Origin: Pilatotrama ljubarskyi
Taxonomy: Eukaryota; Basidiomycota; Agaricomycetes; Polyporales; Polyporaceae
Length of the DNA stretch: 64,000 nucleotides
Assembly: GCA_022385805.1 (NCBI GenBank)
Contig: MU277776.1
Location: 4,852-68,851 of the forward strand
Direction of reading: 5' to 3'
Shown here in pieces: positions 9,650 to 21,034 of the stretch (its first letter is position 1; the number at the start of each line of letters is the position of its first letter). The translations under genes and the position numbers were made by a program. The notes below the pieces were generated by a model. That model was not told where the DNA came from. It ran no database searches and saw nothing but the letters and a program-made list of their open reading frames with translations.

Positions 9650-11977
9650 TCACTTCTTGCCTTGACTGATATAGGCCAAGTTATCAAATGAACCTCAGTA
9701 TTGGCATATACAGCATATGCAGATACAATATGACATACCTGCTAGCCCATTGCTCTGTCTGCATTGGTCCATCTTCAATGTCATCTGATGCAGGTGATGA
9801 CTGGGTCGAAGTGAAGCCGGCATCATGCTGCACAGCTACATGGTGAAAGGTGGCAAAGAGAACTCTGCGCATACTGGCCAGCACATGATCTGGGACACCA
9901 AAGGCAGGGGGCAACCAGGGGTATATGATGGAATGGGTGCCTGGTAGGACAAAGTGGAGCTCCTCTTGACCTTCTTGCAAGCTGGTAGCCATGTGTTGGG
10001 CAAACAGGGAGCAACAGCGACAGCATTTCTTGCTGATGCCTATCACAACCTCATTACTCTGTGCAGCGTTAGTTGGGTCACTTCTGTTGCATGGAGAACT
10101 CACAGTGAAAGTGGTGTCAATATTCTCCAATCCTTTCACCCGTGGAGCCTCAGATGGGTGATGGCAAGCACGGGCAAGAGCCATTAGTGCTGCCTCAGCA
10201 TGCAAAGGCGGTACCTTGAAAGAATTGAGCTGTCTTCCATCCTTCTGGTAGAAGGCCTTCTTCAGTAGGGCATTGGCATTCCGGTATGCTGTTCCTTGAC
10301 GTCCTCCGTAATGGTCTTCTATGGTGGTGAGGTAGCCTTCCACAAACTGCTCGATGTGTCCCTTATTGATGGGAAGTGAAGGGGTGCTCCTGAGTTGATA
10401 AACATCTAGGAGTTGGCAGGGGACTTTCAGCTGACAGAAGGCTCGAGCTGCCGAAAACCATGCAGTGAATGTCTTGAGATAGCGCCAGAGATGGGTCACA
10501 GCATTTTCAGCGGGCTCTTGTTTGGATGCTATGATACCTTCTATCAGCACTCACATGGGACAATGGGCTTTTTCAGCTTACAGTCAGGATCAGAATCATC
10601 CAGTGCATCTTCAGTGTCAAGTGCTGAGCCGACTTCTCCAGAGTTGAGATCTGCATCAAAACTGATTGAAGGATACCCAATACATGCAGAAAAAGAAGGC
10701 CTACTGGACTGTAAGTCTCCTTCCTTTGTGAGATGCCCTGTGTCACATGGTCAGTCAGTATGTTGGAGCAAAGGCTGAAGGTACTTACCTGCTCGTTGAA
10801 CGCCTGTGACTACAGGATGGTTAGATCTTGATCAATATCATGCTGCCAAACAACTTACTCCAAGTCTTGTGTTTTGCCTTCTGCCATTCATCGTAGCGCA
10901 TTTGCAACTTGTGGTTGAATGTACTCTCGCGGAGCTCCTGGAGCAACGTCGAATTGAGCATCTGACTCAGAACGCCGAGCTCAAGAACCATGGTCAATAT
11001 CTTGCCGTCGTCCAACTTCGAGTCGTCAACTCTTTTGCCGCTGGGGGTCAGGATGCTCTGCAACGCGTCCAAAACATCGACGAGGACAGAAAGCCATGCC
11101 TTCGCGGGGCCGAGGAATCGCGGGTGACTTGAGCTTGTGGCGGAACCCTCTGAGTCGTCCGGCTGAATCCCATAGTGAGGTAAGCGCTTGACGAGCAAGG
11201 CCGAGGGAGGATTGCTGAAGGACACGTTGTACACGGGCATTTTGTCGGAACTATCGTGAGCAGACCACATCCGCATGAGCTCAGCGGGATAGGTCCCCCA
11301 GATTTGCTGAGCATTCTCTATGCGAGCGGCGAGCTTCATGAAGGCACGGTGAGTGATCCATGCGGCGAACGGTCCCTCCAAAGAAGGTCGGTCGGGCGCT
11401 GGGCGCTGGAGAATGTAGGAGAGGATCGCGGTGACCTCTCTGAGATGCTGATCGATGTCGACCTTGCCACTATGAGATGGCATATGTGGGTTGTCGGTAG
11501 GCGCAAGCACTAGCGATGGACGTTCACTCACCTGCTCTCGAACCAATTCGTCAAAAGTTCCGAGGCCATCCCGTCCTGACCGTTACCGGTCTCCAGCTTC
11601 ACGATCTCCGCGTCAGATGTAGCGTTGGGCAATGCGTGAGCATTGCGTGTGGCGATGACGGATACGATACGACCAGGTTCGATCGACCCCGTAACGGCAT
11701 TGACAGCAGCAGCATTCTTGTCGCGGTCGGTGCCGATGGTCAGGAGAGTAGCGAGATGTTGTAGAAGGTTGAACTTCTTCCGCAGCCTGGGATCGCTGTC
11801 GGTCAGGCTGGAAGACGTTGGTTGACCGTCCGGACAACGAGCAAGAGCCGCAGAGAGGAGGCAGATGTGGCGTCGCATATCGTCAGCGGAGTGCCCCCTG
11901 AAGACATTCTCAGGCCGCATGATATGGAGCGTCGGACTCGGACTCGGTCCCTCGGGATTGACAGTAGAGAAAGACAT
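9650..11977 (-). CDS. OTT_1508-type deaminase-like protein
   Basis: Seven exons close in phase: 11977-11532, 11469-10859, 10809-10789, 10737-10582, 10528-10104, 10058-9739, 9665-9650, giving 664 residues. The C-terminal third carries a zinc-deaminase signature: LHAEAAL near residue 521 (His ligand and proton-shuttling Glu), then GISKKCCRCC about 45 residues later (Cys ligands). This arrangement matches the OTT_1508-like deaminase family, which is expanded in basidiomycetes and proposed to modify nucleic acids or nucleotides; no substrate is established. The N-terminal half has no recognised domain. The 45-base intron 10059-10103 keeps frame if retained, but has a GTGAGT donor, a CTAAC branch and a CAG acceptor. 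The 3' half is more AT-rich in codon use than the 5' half, hinting at a fusion. Confidence 0.75.
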
Positions 11978-12229
11978 AGCAGGTAGAGAAACAAGGTATG
12001 CGGGCGAGAGCAGTAGCGGCCAGTGAGTATGGCAGGAAGACGGAACGATCGATTATGTGCGATGGAACGACGGCATGAGTCGCATTTACAGGAGGCGCCC
12101 GCGCCGCGCATACACTGCGACGGGCCAACGGCTTGGTCCGTCGTGCTTGCACATCGGACGTCTGCCTAGGGGAGACTATGTTGGCTCCGGGCTCCGACGT
12201 CCAGCCATCGCTGCCCGTCGTGCACCAGC

Positions 12230-13622
12230 GTGCACCCAATGGCACACGATAGGCGTCGGACGTGCCAGACTGCGATAGAGGCGCGACGGTGATTTTGACG
12301 ACGCCACAGGGCTTGCATACCGCTGCATCATCTGCCGGAAAACTGACGAGCTTGCAGTTCCCGGCCGCAAGCCTTTCCAAGTTTCTCACTTGGTTACCAT
12401 GTCATCGCAAGCTCCTGCTTCTCGACGCCTACACTCCTCCAGACACGAGCTTGCACTTTGGCCTGTGCCATGACGCTCTTTCAGGCCCCTCCCCTACGTC
12501 GAGCCGCAGGACGACCTCACGATTCCCGAGTTCGTATTCAGCGATACGTTCGAACACCCCGCCGAGTCCGCGCATGTCGGCAAGATCCCGTGCATGATCG
12601 AGGAAGACACCGGCAGGAAGGTGTACCTCTCGGAGGTACGTCGCTCAGGTGTCCATTCGCGAGCAGGGTCATGAGTAGTTGGATCCATGCGCAGCTGCAA
12701 TACAGGACGGATGCTCTGTATCGCGCTTCCAGTGCCCTCTGGAATATCCGTACGTAACAGTGTCTTCACCTGGATGTATATGCCGATACATGAGTTGGGC
12801 TCGCTTGTGTACTAGGTGATGGAGATATTGGTACGCGACATCAAGTGTTCCCCTCAGAGTTGGCCCTGCAGCACTGCTCATGGCCGCTCCATAGTTTCGC
12901 CATGCGTCCCGAACCAAGTCGGTGAGTGTTGAACAAACACGAGGCCGTCGTTCTGCATCCCCTTGCTCATTCGCGTGATTAGAATGTCCTGCATTGACGT
13001 GGGCTGCGCAGGAGCTCGGAGCTATCATAGCGTCTGTATAAACCTCGGCAGTGATTTCGTATGGCGCTGAGCGCCTCGCTGACACCTGAGGAACTCGGTG
13101 CGTGGTCTGGATCGTAGACGGTTCGCTACACGCACCAACCCACTCGCAAGCCTACGAGCCGGCGATGGCAAAGCCTTCGCTCCTCGTCGCCCACGTCGAG
13201 AACCTGCCGGCCGCGCTCGAGGCTGCGAACGCCGTCAAGTTTCTCCGCTCTCGCATCGTGGTGTTTGATGGCCAGAAATCCAACACCAAGCTTGCCTTCA
13301 AGTCGGTCGAGGACCTCGTTAACTAACGACAAGACGCCGCGCCCGTACGCCGAGTACAAGTTCGCCAGGCCATGACAGGCCGGGGAGAAGATCGCGTTCT
13401 TGTGCTTCTCGTCTGGGACAACGGGGAAGCCAAAGGTACGTCCATACGCCGTACGGCATTGCTCGTGAATGGTCTTGTATTACGCAGGTGGTGGCCATCG
13501 CGCATTTCAACGTGACGCAAGCGACCTCATCCAGTTGCGACCTTTGTGGGCGCGAAGCAGAACTATGCGCGGCGGGAGGAACAGCGGTTCCGCGCTGGCG
13601 ATGTTGCTTGCAGAGGTGCGTC
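12230..13622 (+). pseudogene. Acyl-CoA ligase (4CL-like) pseudogene
   Basis: Diverged copy of the promoter and the first eight exons of the intact ligase at 44992-47813. Upstream similarity starts near 12230. The start codon near 12470 is followed by a frameshift that destroys the [16 protein letters not shown] N-terminus; the exon 1 remainder, the LQYRTDAL exon, the [11 protein letters not shown] exon (13060-13092) and the [11 protein letters not shown] exon are recognisable. A frame disruption gives a stop after VEDLVN near 13326. The copy ends abruptly near 13622 in the GAGDVAC exon, where Clp1-like flank sequence begins. The adenylation core (A5 to A10 motifs) is absent. Confidence 0.85.
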
Positions 13623-14216
13623 CGATCTGACTGCAGTGTACTCTGAGTCTTGGCAGCATGGACGTTTGACGTCGACCGCCGTCGTGCACCCTTGTCCGAC
13701 GCCGACATCGAAAGCCATTTCATTATACCATATCATTCACCGACTACTTCTACTAAAGCGTCTCCGCACCCGGCAGACGGACAGGTAACTTTGACGTACG
13801 AGCAGCAAGCGGGAGGACCAAACATCAGGGACGAGGGACGAAGCACGGAAACACGTATAGGGATACACAGGTAGGGTGGGCGGGCCGATAGCAAACAAAA
13901 ATACACGTGGGGGTATGCGAGGTCTGAACGGTATGAGGGAGGTGAGGTATGCGAGAGCTTGAAAGGGTGCGCGCCGCGCAGGGCGCGTAATAAGCTGGGG
14001 ATACTAGGGATTAAGACGAATGTATGTTGTCCGAACCGGTGGACGAGAGCAAGAATTGAAGGCGGGAAACCGAGGCCTGAGAAGCGCGAAGGGCGTAGTG
14101 GTAAGTCATGCATCAAACGGTGCTGGTAAGTTCTGGTTTTGATGTGTTGGTGGGGAGCGAGGTGAGTCGACGACCGCAGGAGCGCACAGCGCTCCCGCAC
14201 GCCCGCCTCCTCTTCT
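13623..14216. repeat. 3' flank of the intact Clp1-like gene, duplicated at 7.8 kb
   Basis: Matches 7793-8296. The junction with the ligase pseudogene at about 13622 is sharp, which marks a recombination breakpoint. Confidence 0.6.
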
Positions 14217-15238
14217 CTACCGGTTCTCCGCGACCTGGGTCATCGCGGCGAGCACGACCTCCCACGCGAGGTCCATCACGCCCCACAGCTCCGCGTCGAA
14301 CACGCCCAGCGCGCACACGTTCTGCCACAGCCCATTGATGAGCTTCACGTGCGCCATGAGCCCGCCCATCGCGCCCTGCGGCCCGCCGCGCTGGAACGCC
14401 GCGCCAGCGAGCGCGTGCGCGAGGCGCAGGAGGCGCTCCGAGCTGAACTGCGACACGTACACGAGCTTGCCCGAGCCTGCGCTCGAGCTCGCGGCAGACA
14501 TCTGCGGGATCGAGGATGCGATGCCGGGGAGGAGCGACGCGAGGAGCGTGTCGGGGCGCATGGTGTGCAGGTACGCGTGCAGGAGCGCAAAGGTCTCGGG
14601 GCTGGGGACAGTGAGGGGGATGACGGGGAGCGTGAGCGTGGCGCGGCGACCGTTGGAGGGCAGGCCTTGGGGGAGTGGTGGGAGGAGCGAGCAGTGTGCT
14701 GCGAGGACGAGCGCGGAGACGGGATAGAGCGGCATGGTCGCGGACGCGGGCAGGGAGGCTTTGTCGGTGAACGACGCGACTGTTGGTGTGCTGGAAGAGG
14801 AGCGCGAGGAGAGGATGGCGAGGACGTGGGTGGGGAACGACGACAGGTCTGGCATCTGCGAGCTCGGGCGGACCGGCGCGTCGAGCGTCGGAGGGAGGTG
14901 GGCGCATGGAAGCGAGTTCGGGATGGTCAGGAGCGACAAAGCGGTGATCATCCTGTGCTGCGGGTCAGGATCTGTGCATATCGACGCGACGAACGGTTCA
15001 CGTACTGATTGGCGTTGCCTGCAAGCATTTTCCTGATGTACTCGAGCGGGACGCTCGCGAGCGCGGGATCGATGCGCGCTATGGAGTCGCGCGAGGGCTC
15101 GGAGAAGGTGGGGCGGGCGAGGCGGCGGGGAATGTTGAGCTTCTGCGCGACGGGCGACTGGTAGTGGGACATGGACAGGTTGAGGGGCTCCGGGACGGCG
15201 CCGTGGTGGTGGGCAGGGCGAGAGGCGACTTGGAACAT
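14217..15238 (-). CDS. Clp1-like protein
   Basis: Two exons, 15238-15006 and 14952-14217, giving 322 residues. It resembles the clampless1 (Clp1) family of mushroom-forming fungi: an N-terminal SVPLEYIRKML segment, SFPTHVLAIL, LYPVSALVLAAHC, LPVIPLTVPSPETFALLHAYLHT, and a C-terminal LWQNVCALGVFDAELWGVMDLAW. Clp1 in Coprinopsis is needed for clamp-cell formation under mating-type control, but no biochemical role is established for the family. This is a paralogue shorter than the main gene at 60.9 kb: it lacks the long basic N-terminus and the Gln-rich tail. A truncated copy lies at 8.3 kb. The family assignment rests on pattern recognition of these segments. Confidence 0.72.
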
Positions 15239-17861
15239 GGCGACTCAAGTATTAAGGGCGGAGGAGACTAGGATCGGTATAGTCGGATGAGTCGGGCGGA
15301 CAATAGGGTATGTGTGTGGGCGCGGTGTGATCGACACGGGGAGCGCGAGGCAAGGCGAGAGATGGAATGCAAGACGCGGCGAGGCGGAGGCGGATGATAT
15401 TTCTGACTCTGCGTGTAGGTGTGGGCGCAGGTGTTGTTCGCGGACGCGTTCTCGGACGCCGAGGATGGTGGTGTCGAGAACATTGTCGTCGACTCTTATA
15501 CACGCCGCGCTGCCTGTTGGAGAATAAGGCGAGTGCGCTGGGAGGAGGAGACATGCGGAGGAGAGGAATAAGAGGAGGGACATATCCGGATGCTCGTTTG
15601 TCTTGCTTCAGGCAGGGCCCATCACTTCCGCACACACGTGGCGCACCCCTTCCATCCCCAATTGGGTATGTTTGTAGAGTTCGTCCTTGCCTCAGCCAAC
15701 ATCTCCCTCCCCCGCGCCACTCCTGCTTCCTATTTCCGCACTGCTCACTGCGCTCGACGTCTCCGCTCTCGACCCATGCTTCCGTGTATCCATCGCGACT
15801 GTCGCCCGCCTTGTATTTTGCTGCCCCGACCTCCATCAGCGGACAGATCTGTCCAACATCTCGCACACTCCATCCCAGCGCACTGTCCTCGAAGCTCGCC
15901 CGCCTTTGTCTCGAGAACCCCGTCGGACCCGTCCTGCGTAAAACCGACGTAGTTGACTCCCAGATGCTCCTGCTGCGCCCCTCGTACAAGGCCTGACGCC
16001 ATATGCTCCCGGGCGACCCTCGATGTCGCACACACGCTATGGCCGTTTATCGTCTGACACTTGGCTAGTCCTTCTGATCTGCTCGCCGGATGTGTCCATG
16101 CCGCGCTTGATGTCGGTACCCTCTCTCGTGGTGGTCGTCATGGAGGCGTGGCCATGCCCCCAAAGCGCTAGGCAGTTCATCCCGGATAGCCGAGGTCTCG
16201 CCGTATGCATTTGAGGGAACGCGGCACACCACTGGACGAAATGCTCCCTTCCTCCTCGGCTGTCTCGGAACGACTGCGTCGCGCCTACGATAGGTGCGTT
16301 CGGGCGCAGACTGGAAGCTGGAAGGCCCAACTTCCTTGACTCGCGACGCCCACCCTGCAGGGGATAAGCCAGCCAACCTCTTGCCTCGCGGTCGTGGTTC
16401 TCCCCGAGCGCTGATAGTCGCAAACTCTGACCGTCCCTAGAAGCGCTGCGCGTTGCTCAACCCTGACAGGTGCGGCGGCAAAGGACTGCAACAAGCTACC
16501 CTGCATGTCCCCGGCCGCCGGCTACTCAAGTAAGTCCAGGAGCGGTAGCCTGAAGGTACTCGTTCAGCATACTTCTTCCCGATGGCACTCTGTATAGGGT
16601 GAATGCCGCTGATTACCGTGTCCACACTCGTATCGTCGGAGTGACCCATCTAGCCACACACAGCTATGTATCGTGCGCTGCTCACCGTCGTTGTTTTGGA
16701 TGCCGCGGCCTCTCCTCTCACCCATCACCAACGTTCAGGCTATCGCTAGACATGCCGCCGCCCAAGATGATCATCCGGTCCGCCTCGAGGCCCAAGGTCT
16801 GTCCAGCAGCTCTACACGAGTCGTCCTAAGACACCGCTTAGCGTGCGCCCACGTACGCCCCCGCCTCTGCTGGTGATGAACTTGCTCGCTCTCCGAGACC
16901 AGACCGAGACATCCCGCGGCGCACGCAGCGTATGCGGTAGGTGGTGTCCGATCAAACCTCCGCGGCGATTGTGGAGGAGTGAAACTCGAGCTTGACAGGG
17001 ACCCGCGGGAGGTGTGTATTTGCGTACTGATCATGGGCACCCCGAGAGCCAGGAATGAGACACGGGCGGACGCGGTCTGAAACGGACATGCTTGGTACGT
17101 CCCGACGACTCTTAGCTTCGTGCTAGTATGCATGCCGGAGAGCCGCTGCCCAGGACATCGTACCCAAACGCTCCGACGGAGACCCGTACGATAGGATTCT
17201 TCTCCATGTACGCCATCGTAGGTATCGCCCGACTAAGTCAGGGGTAAGAACAGTTGATGCCCAGGTGTGTGCACCCCAATGTACTTACTCGTCCTATCAC
17301 GGTGTCGTACGACTCCGAGCAGCAGCCCACTTAGGCTGTGAATTTCCCATTCTCGACGGACATCGGGGTCGTGTCTCCCAGGTCTCAACGTACAGTATGC
17401 GTCCCGCTCGCGAAGCACGCGGCCGATACCTCTTGCATCTCTCAGGGCGCCGCGACAACACGGCCTGTATGCGGTGTATCGTGCAAGCTACGGTGGCTGC
17501 TGGCAAGAATGCGCAGCACAGTCAAGGTTGGCGAGTGCATGTACGCTGTGAGACATCGTCCGCAGTCTTTCCAAGAGCCTTGGCGCATTCTTCGATTGCC
17601 CAAGAGCGAACGACTCGCTCGCATGCTGCGGTATCACCCCAACCGAGGGTCGTGTTCGTGCATGCGTATTCATTCCGTTGCCGTTCGTTTCTGGGGCGGA
17701 CGAACACCGATTGGTCTTACGGATGGCTTTTTCGCAAACGCGCTCATCATACTGTACAATACAGTGTAGGTCGCTCCTCTCGCATCTGCTCCTGCAGGCC
17801 TGACAACGGGAAGACCTAGAGAAACTTGAGAAAAACAATCGCTCCCGAGAGAAGTGAAAGA
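15239..17861. other. Long region with no recognisable gene
   Basis: Open frames are short and overlap in all phases. A few fragments look like coding relics: on the minus strand at about 17218-17110 a start followed by AYMEKNPIVRVSVGAFGYD, soon interrupted, and on the plus strand around 15900-15995. I could not link these into a gene or name a family. Probably decayed coding DNA between the Clp1-like gene and the tRNA gene. Confidence 0.4.
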
Positions 17862-17932
17862 TGCATTAAGGGGGAATCGAACCCCCGGCGGGTCGATGGC
17901 AACGACCCAGGTTACCACTACCCCATTAATGC
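17862..17932 (-). tRNA. tRNA-Gly (GCC), second copy
   Basis: The reverse complement is identical over all 71 bases to the tRNA at 104-174, with the same cloverleaf and anticodon GCC. It is in inverted orientation relative to that gene, 17.7 kb away. Flanking sequences of the two copies do not match. Confidence 0.85.
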
Positions 17933-18755
17933 GTTCCTCAATTGGGAGGGAGAGAAACCTGAACACCGTTGTTACTGCGAGGGCCTGACTCCCTGACCGA
18001 GTTCGGAGTCACCGAGCCCATCTTAGTGGTACTGCACTGTACGATCGACACTCATGTTCCGGGTTCCGTTGTTGTCGGCCTCGTCTGCTCCGTCCTTCGA
18101 GGCTCGAGCAAGCTACTTGTCGCCTCCTCCTCCTCCTGGAGTCGCCTCGGCTCCCCAAGCGCATTCTCCGCTCGACAAGTTTACGTATGCAACGCAGGCG
18201 GAGCGAGCTTCTCGGCCATCAACATTACATATGGTAGCCTCGAACTACAGCGCCTGCCATATACGGTCCGGATTCGACGCACCGCCCTGGCCCCTCCAAA
18301 ATATAATCCATCCGAACGCGCTCTCCATAATATATGGACCGGCCTCATCTGGGGGGAAATGGACGGTCGGACGAGGAGATTAGATCATCCCGACGACTCT
18401 CATTCGCTGGCAAGAATGAGCGGCACCCTCCCGGCCGGGCTTGGCACGCAGAGTCACCGAGGCCGCACATTCCCCATTCCGCGAACGATCAGGGGCGCCG
18501 CGGCCCGTAGGACATGCCGCGCCCACAAGCTGGTCGCCGCGGTAGGAGACGCCCCCTCGAGCCAGGCTGCCCAAGCCCTCCAGTCCTGACAAATATGCAG
18601 GCGGCGACGCCTCGCCGTGCCCATATTGCAACTCGACGCCCCCCCGGATCGTGGTCCCCCTCTCTTTCACAACGTCCGCACTGGCATCCGTGAGGTGCTG
18701 ACCGCCTGTCTGTCTTTTCTCGCACCTATACCTCCACCGGCGTCGATTCTCGGCT
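17933..18755. other. Upstream region of the secreted lyase gene
   Basis: No gene seen. Likely promoter and 5' leader of the gene starting at 18756; no clear TATA box or upstream frame with coding character. Confidence 0.4.
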
Positions 18756-20599
18756 ATGCCTTCGCGCGCTTCGAGCTCAGGCACGTTTGCTGTACGAACA
18801 GCGCTTTCGGCAGTGCTCACAGCTTCTGTGGGCGTGCTTCTCTCGGGGCCGCTCCCCGTCCACTCCTTAACGAGCTACGCGAATGACTTTGTCGACCCTG
18901 CCTTCGTCCTCGCGAAGAATTTCGGCAATACCACTACGGAAGCGCAGGCTACGATCGTGCAATGGGCACAGGATCTGGCTTCCAAAGGCCCATGGAGTGA
19001 GTCCCTTCATCCTGAATGAATGGACGCGTCGCTAACACGAGGGAATAGCGGTCATGAACAAGACTGTCACTCCGCCTTCCGGGACCAAGCACGACTACAT
19101 GAGCTGGGCTCCCTAGTACGCACATACGTTCGCCGGACCCCGCGATCACGCTAATAATCCTGCTATCATAGTTCTTGGCCAGACTGCTCCAACGTGGGCA
19201 ACGCCACCGAGCTCACACCTGAACAAAGTGCGTAGAAATCCCTCTTCTCATCGGAGCATCGCTCAACCACCTCACAACAACAGTCTGGAGCACCTGCCCC
19301 TACATCACGAAGGACGGCCAGTTCAACCCGGATGGCCGCCTCATCAACGACGTCGGCGCGTTCCAGGACTTGTCCGACGCCGTGCTCTACAACGCGCTCG
19401 CGTGGGCGATCCAGGGCGACGCGCAGTACTCGTCGAACGTCGCGAAGTTCATCCAGACGTGGTTCATCGACCCGGATACCGCGATGAACCCGAATTTGAA
19501 CTATGCGCAGATGAAGCGCGGGCCTGATGGCCAGGTGGGGGAGCATACTGGGGTCCTGTGAGTCTTCGGAGCACAACTCTTTGTGGATGATCTGCTAATG
19601 ACAGTTGGCGGTGATCAGGGACCTCAAGTGCATGTCTAAGCTCGTAAGCGGCGTGCTCGTCCTCCGCGAGGGCAAGGCCGCCGAGTGGACGTCCGACCTG
19701 GACGCCCAGCTCACGAACTGGACCACGTCATACATCAACTGGCTCACTACGGCCAAGATCGCCCTCGAAGAGGAAGCGGCCGAAAAGTCTGTCTTCTCCT
19801 CCCTCTGTGGGGTCATAGGGTGCAGTGCTGACTCCGGTCCGCAGCAACCACGGCACGTTCTACTACAACCAGCTCGCGGCGCTGCAGATCCTCGTTGGCG
19901 ACAAGGACGGCGCCAAGAAGACGATCGAGAAGTACTTTACGAGCCAGTACTTGGCGCAGATCGCTGCGAATGGTGATCAAGTTCGTACCTTCAGGAATTC
20001 TGACTTCCCGGGGCACCTCGCTGACCGCTGTTGATGCAGCCATTGGAGACCGCGCGGACGAGGCCGTACCACTACCGCGCTTACAACCTTGCTGCCATGA
20101 TCGTGAGCCCCCACCTGTCACGCGCGAGCACTGCGTTCTGACCTGCCACCCGCCCCAGACCAACGCCAAGCTCGGCGCATACGTCGGCTACGACGCCTGG
20201 AACCTCACCACCTCCAAGGGCACGACGATCCAGTCCGCCCTCGATTACGCCATCACCCGGCCCGCGGGCAAAGAAGCCGCGGCCGAGCTCTGGCCGAACG
20301 TCGTCGCTGTCGGCGCCATTTACGGCGACCCAGACAGCAAGTACGCGAAGTGGATGCTCCAGAACGCCGGGAGTACGTACCCCGAGGACGCGCAGTTCCT
20401 CTGGAACCAGCCGTTCTCGGACAGCGGGCTCGTCAAGGCGACCACGACGACGGGCAATGGGACGAGTAAAGGCGGTTCGAGCTCGAGTGGGGGCAAGAAC
20501 GCTGGCACGGTCCAAGATAATGGTGCGCGAGCGGTGCTGGGGTCGACGAGCGTACTGGCTGCTGTTGGCTTGGTCGCGCTTGCTACAGTGATAGCATAG
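18756..20599 (+). CDS. Secreted GPI-anchored polysaccharide lyase, alginate-lyase fold
   Basis: Eight exons close in phase: 18756-18996, 19049-19115, 19172-19227, 19284-19557, 19619-19786, 19845-19980, 20040-20102, 20159-20599, giving 481 residues. It matches the alginate lyase / chondroitin AC lyase superfamily (Pfam Alginate_lyase): SWAPYSWPDC, the HTGVLDLKCM segment, and the NNHGTFYYNQ motif, in which Asn, His and Tyr form the usual active site of these beta-eliminating lyases. An N-terminal signal or anchor (about residues 10-35) and a C-terminal Ser/Gly-rich linker followed by a hydrophobic tail indicate secretion and GPI anchoring. Substrate is probably a uronic-acid polymer such as glucuronan; this is inferred. 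It converges on the polygalacturonase gene 435 bases away. Confidence 0.87.
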
Positions 20600-21034
20600 T
20601 CAGGACGCCTTCGTGCACGCTAGATATTCTTGATGTCTGGCGATCTTTCGGGTGCTTAGTCGCATATCCTGGACGCTTCATGTTGCTCAAAGACAGTACG
20701 CTGCCTGTGCTAACTTATAATGTTGTATGTTACTAGTACCCCGGGGTGGTTGCACGTCCTAGCAGTCTCTTCCATCATTGGTGCGTTATGGAGTCACTTT
20801 CACGGCGCAACATGACACTGTCGTGTCGAAAGGCTTTGCGTCACCACTCGTCTCTCACGTACAGCAGACACCAGATAAGTATCTTCCAGCAGGCACTATC
20901 ATACAAGGATATCACCAGAAAAGGGCGACTATGCACGGCACCCAAACCGCACCCGATAGCGATCGCCAGGCACGCGCTGTGAGGTCCAGCAATAGGATCC
21001 TGCTGTGCCATACAGCTGCGGCGGCGCCCACCGG
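20600..21034. other. Shared 3' intergenic region
   Basis: Lies between two convergent genes, lyase and polygalacturonase. It holds no gene and probably contains both terminators. Confidence 0.5.

Noticed and set aside
10059..10103. Continuous reading frame through this part of the deaminase-like gene
   Set aside because: The 45 bases are divisible by three and lack stops, but carry GTGAGT, CTAAC and CAG in intron order; removing them joins TTFT to SNEVVIGISKK cleanly.
7793..14160. A CRISPR array or prophage as explanation for repeated blocks
   Set aside because: Blocks are few, long, diverged gene duplicates with eukaryotic introns; nothing prokaryotic is present.
17110..17218. Possible gene starting AYMEKNPIVRVSVGAFGYD on the minus strand
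   Set aside because: The frame is interrupted soon after and no downstream exons or family could be recognised.
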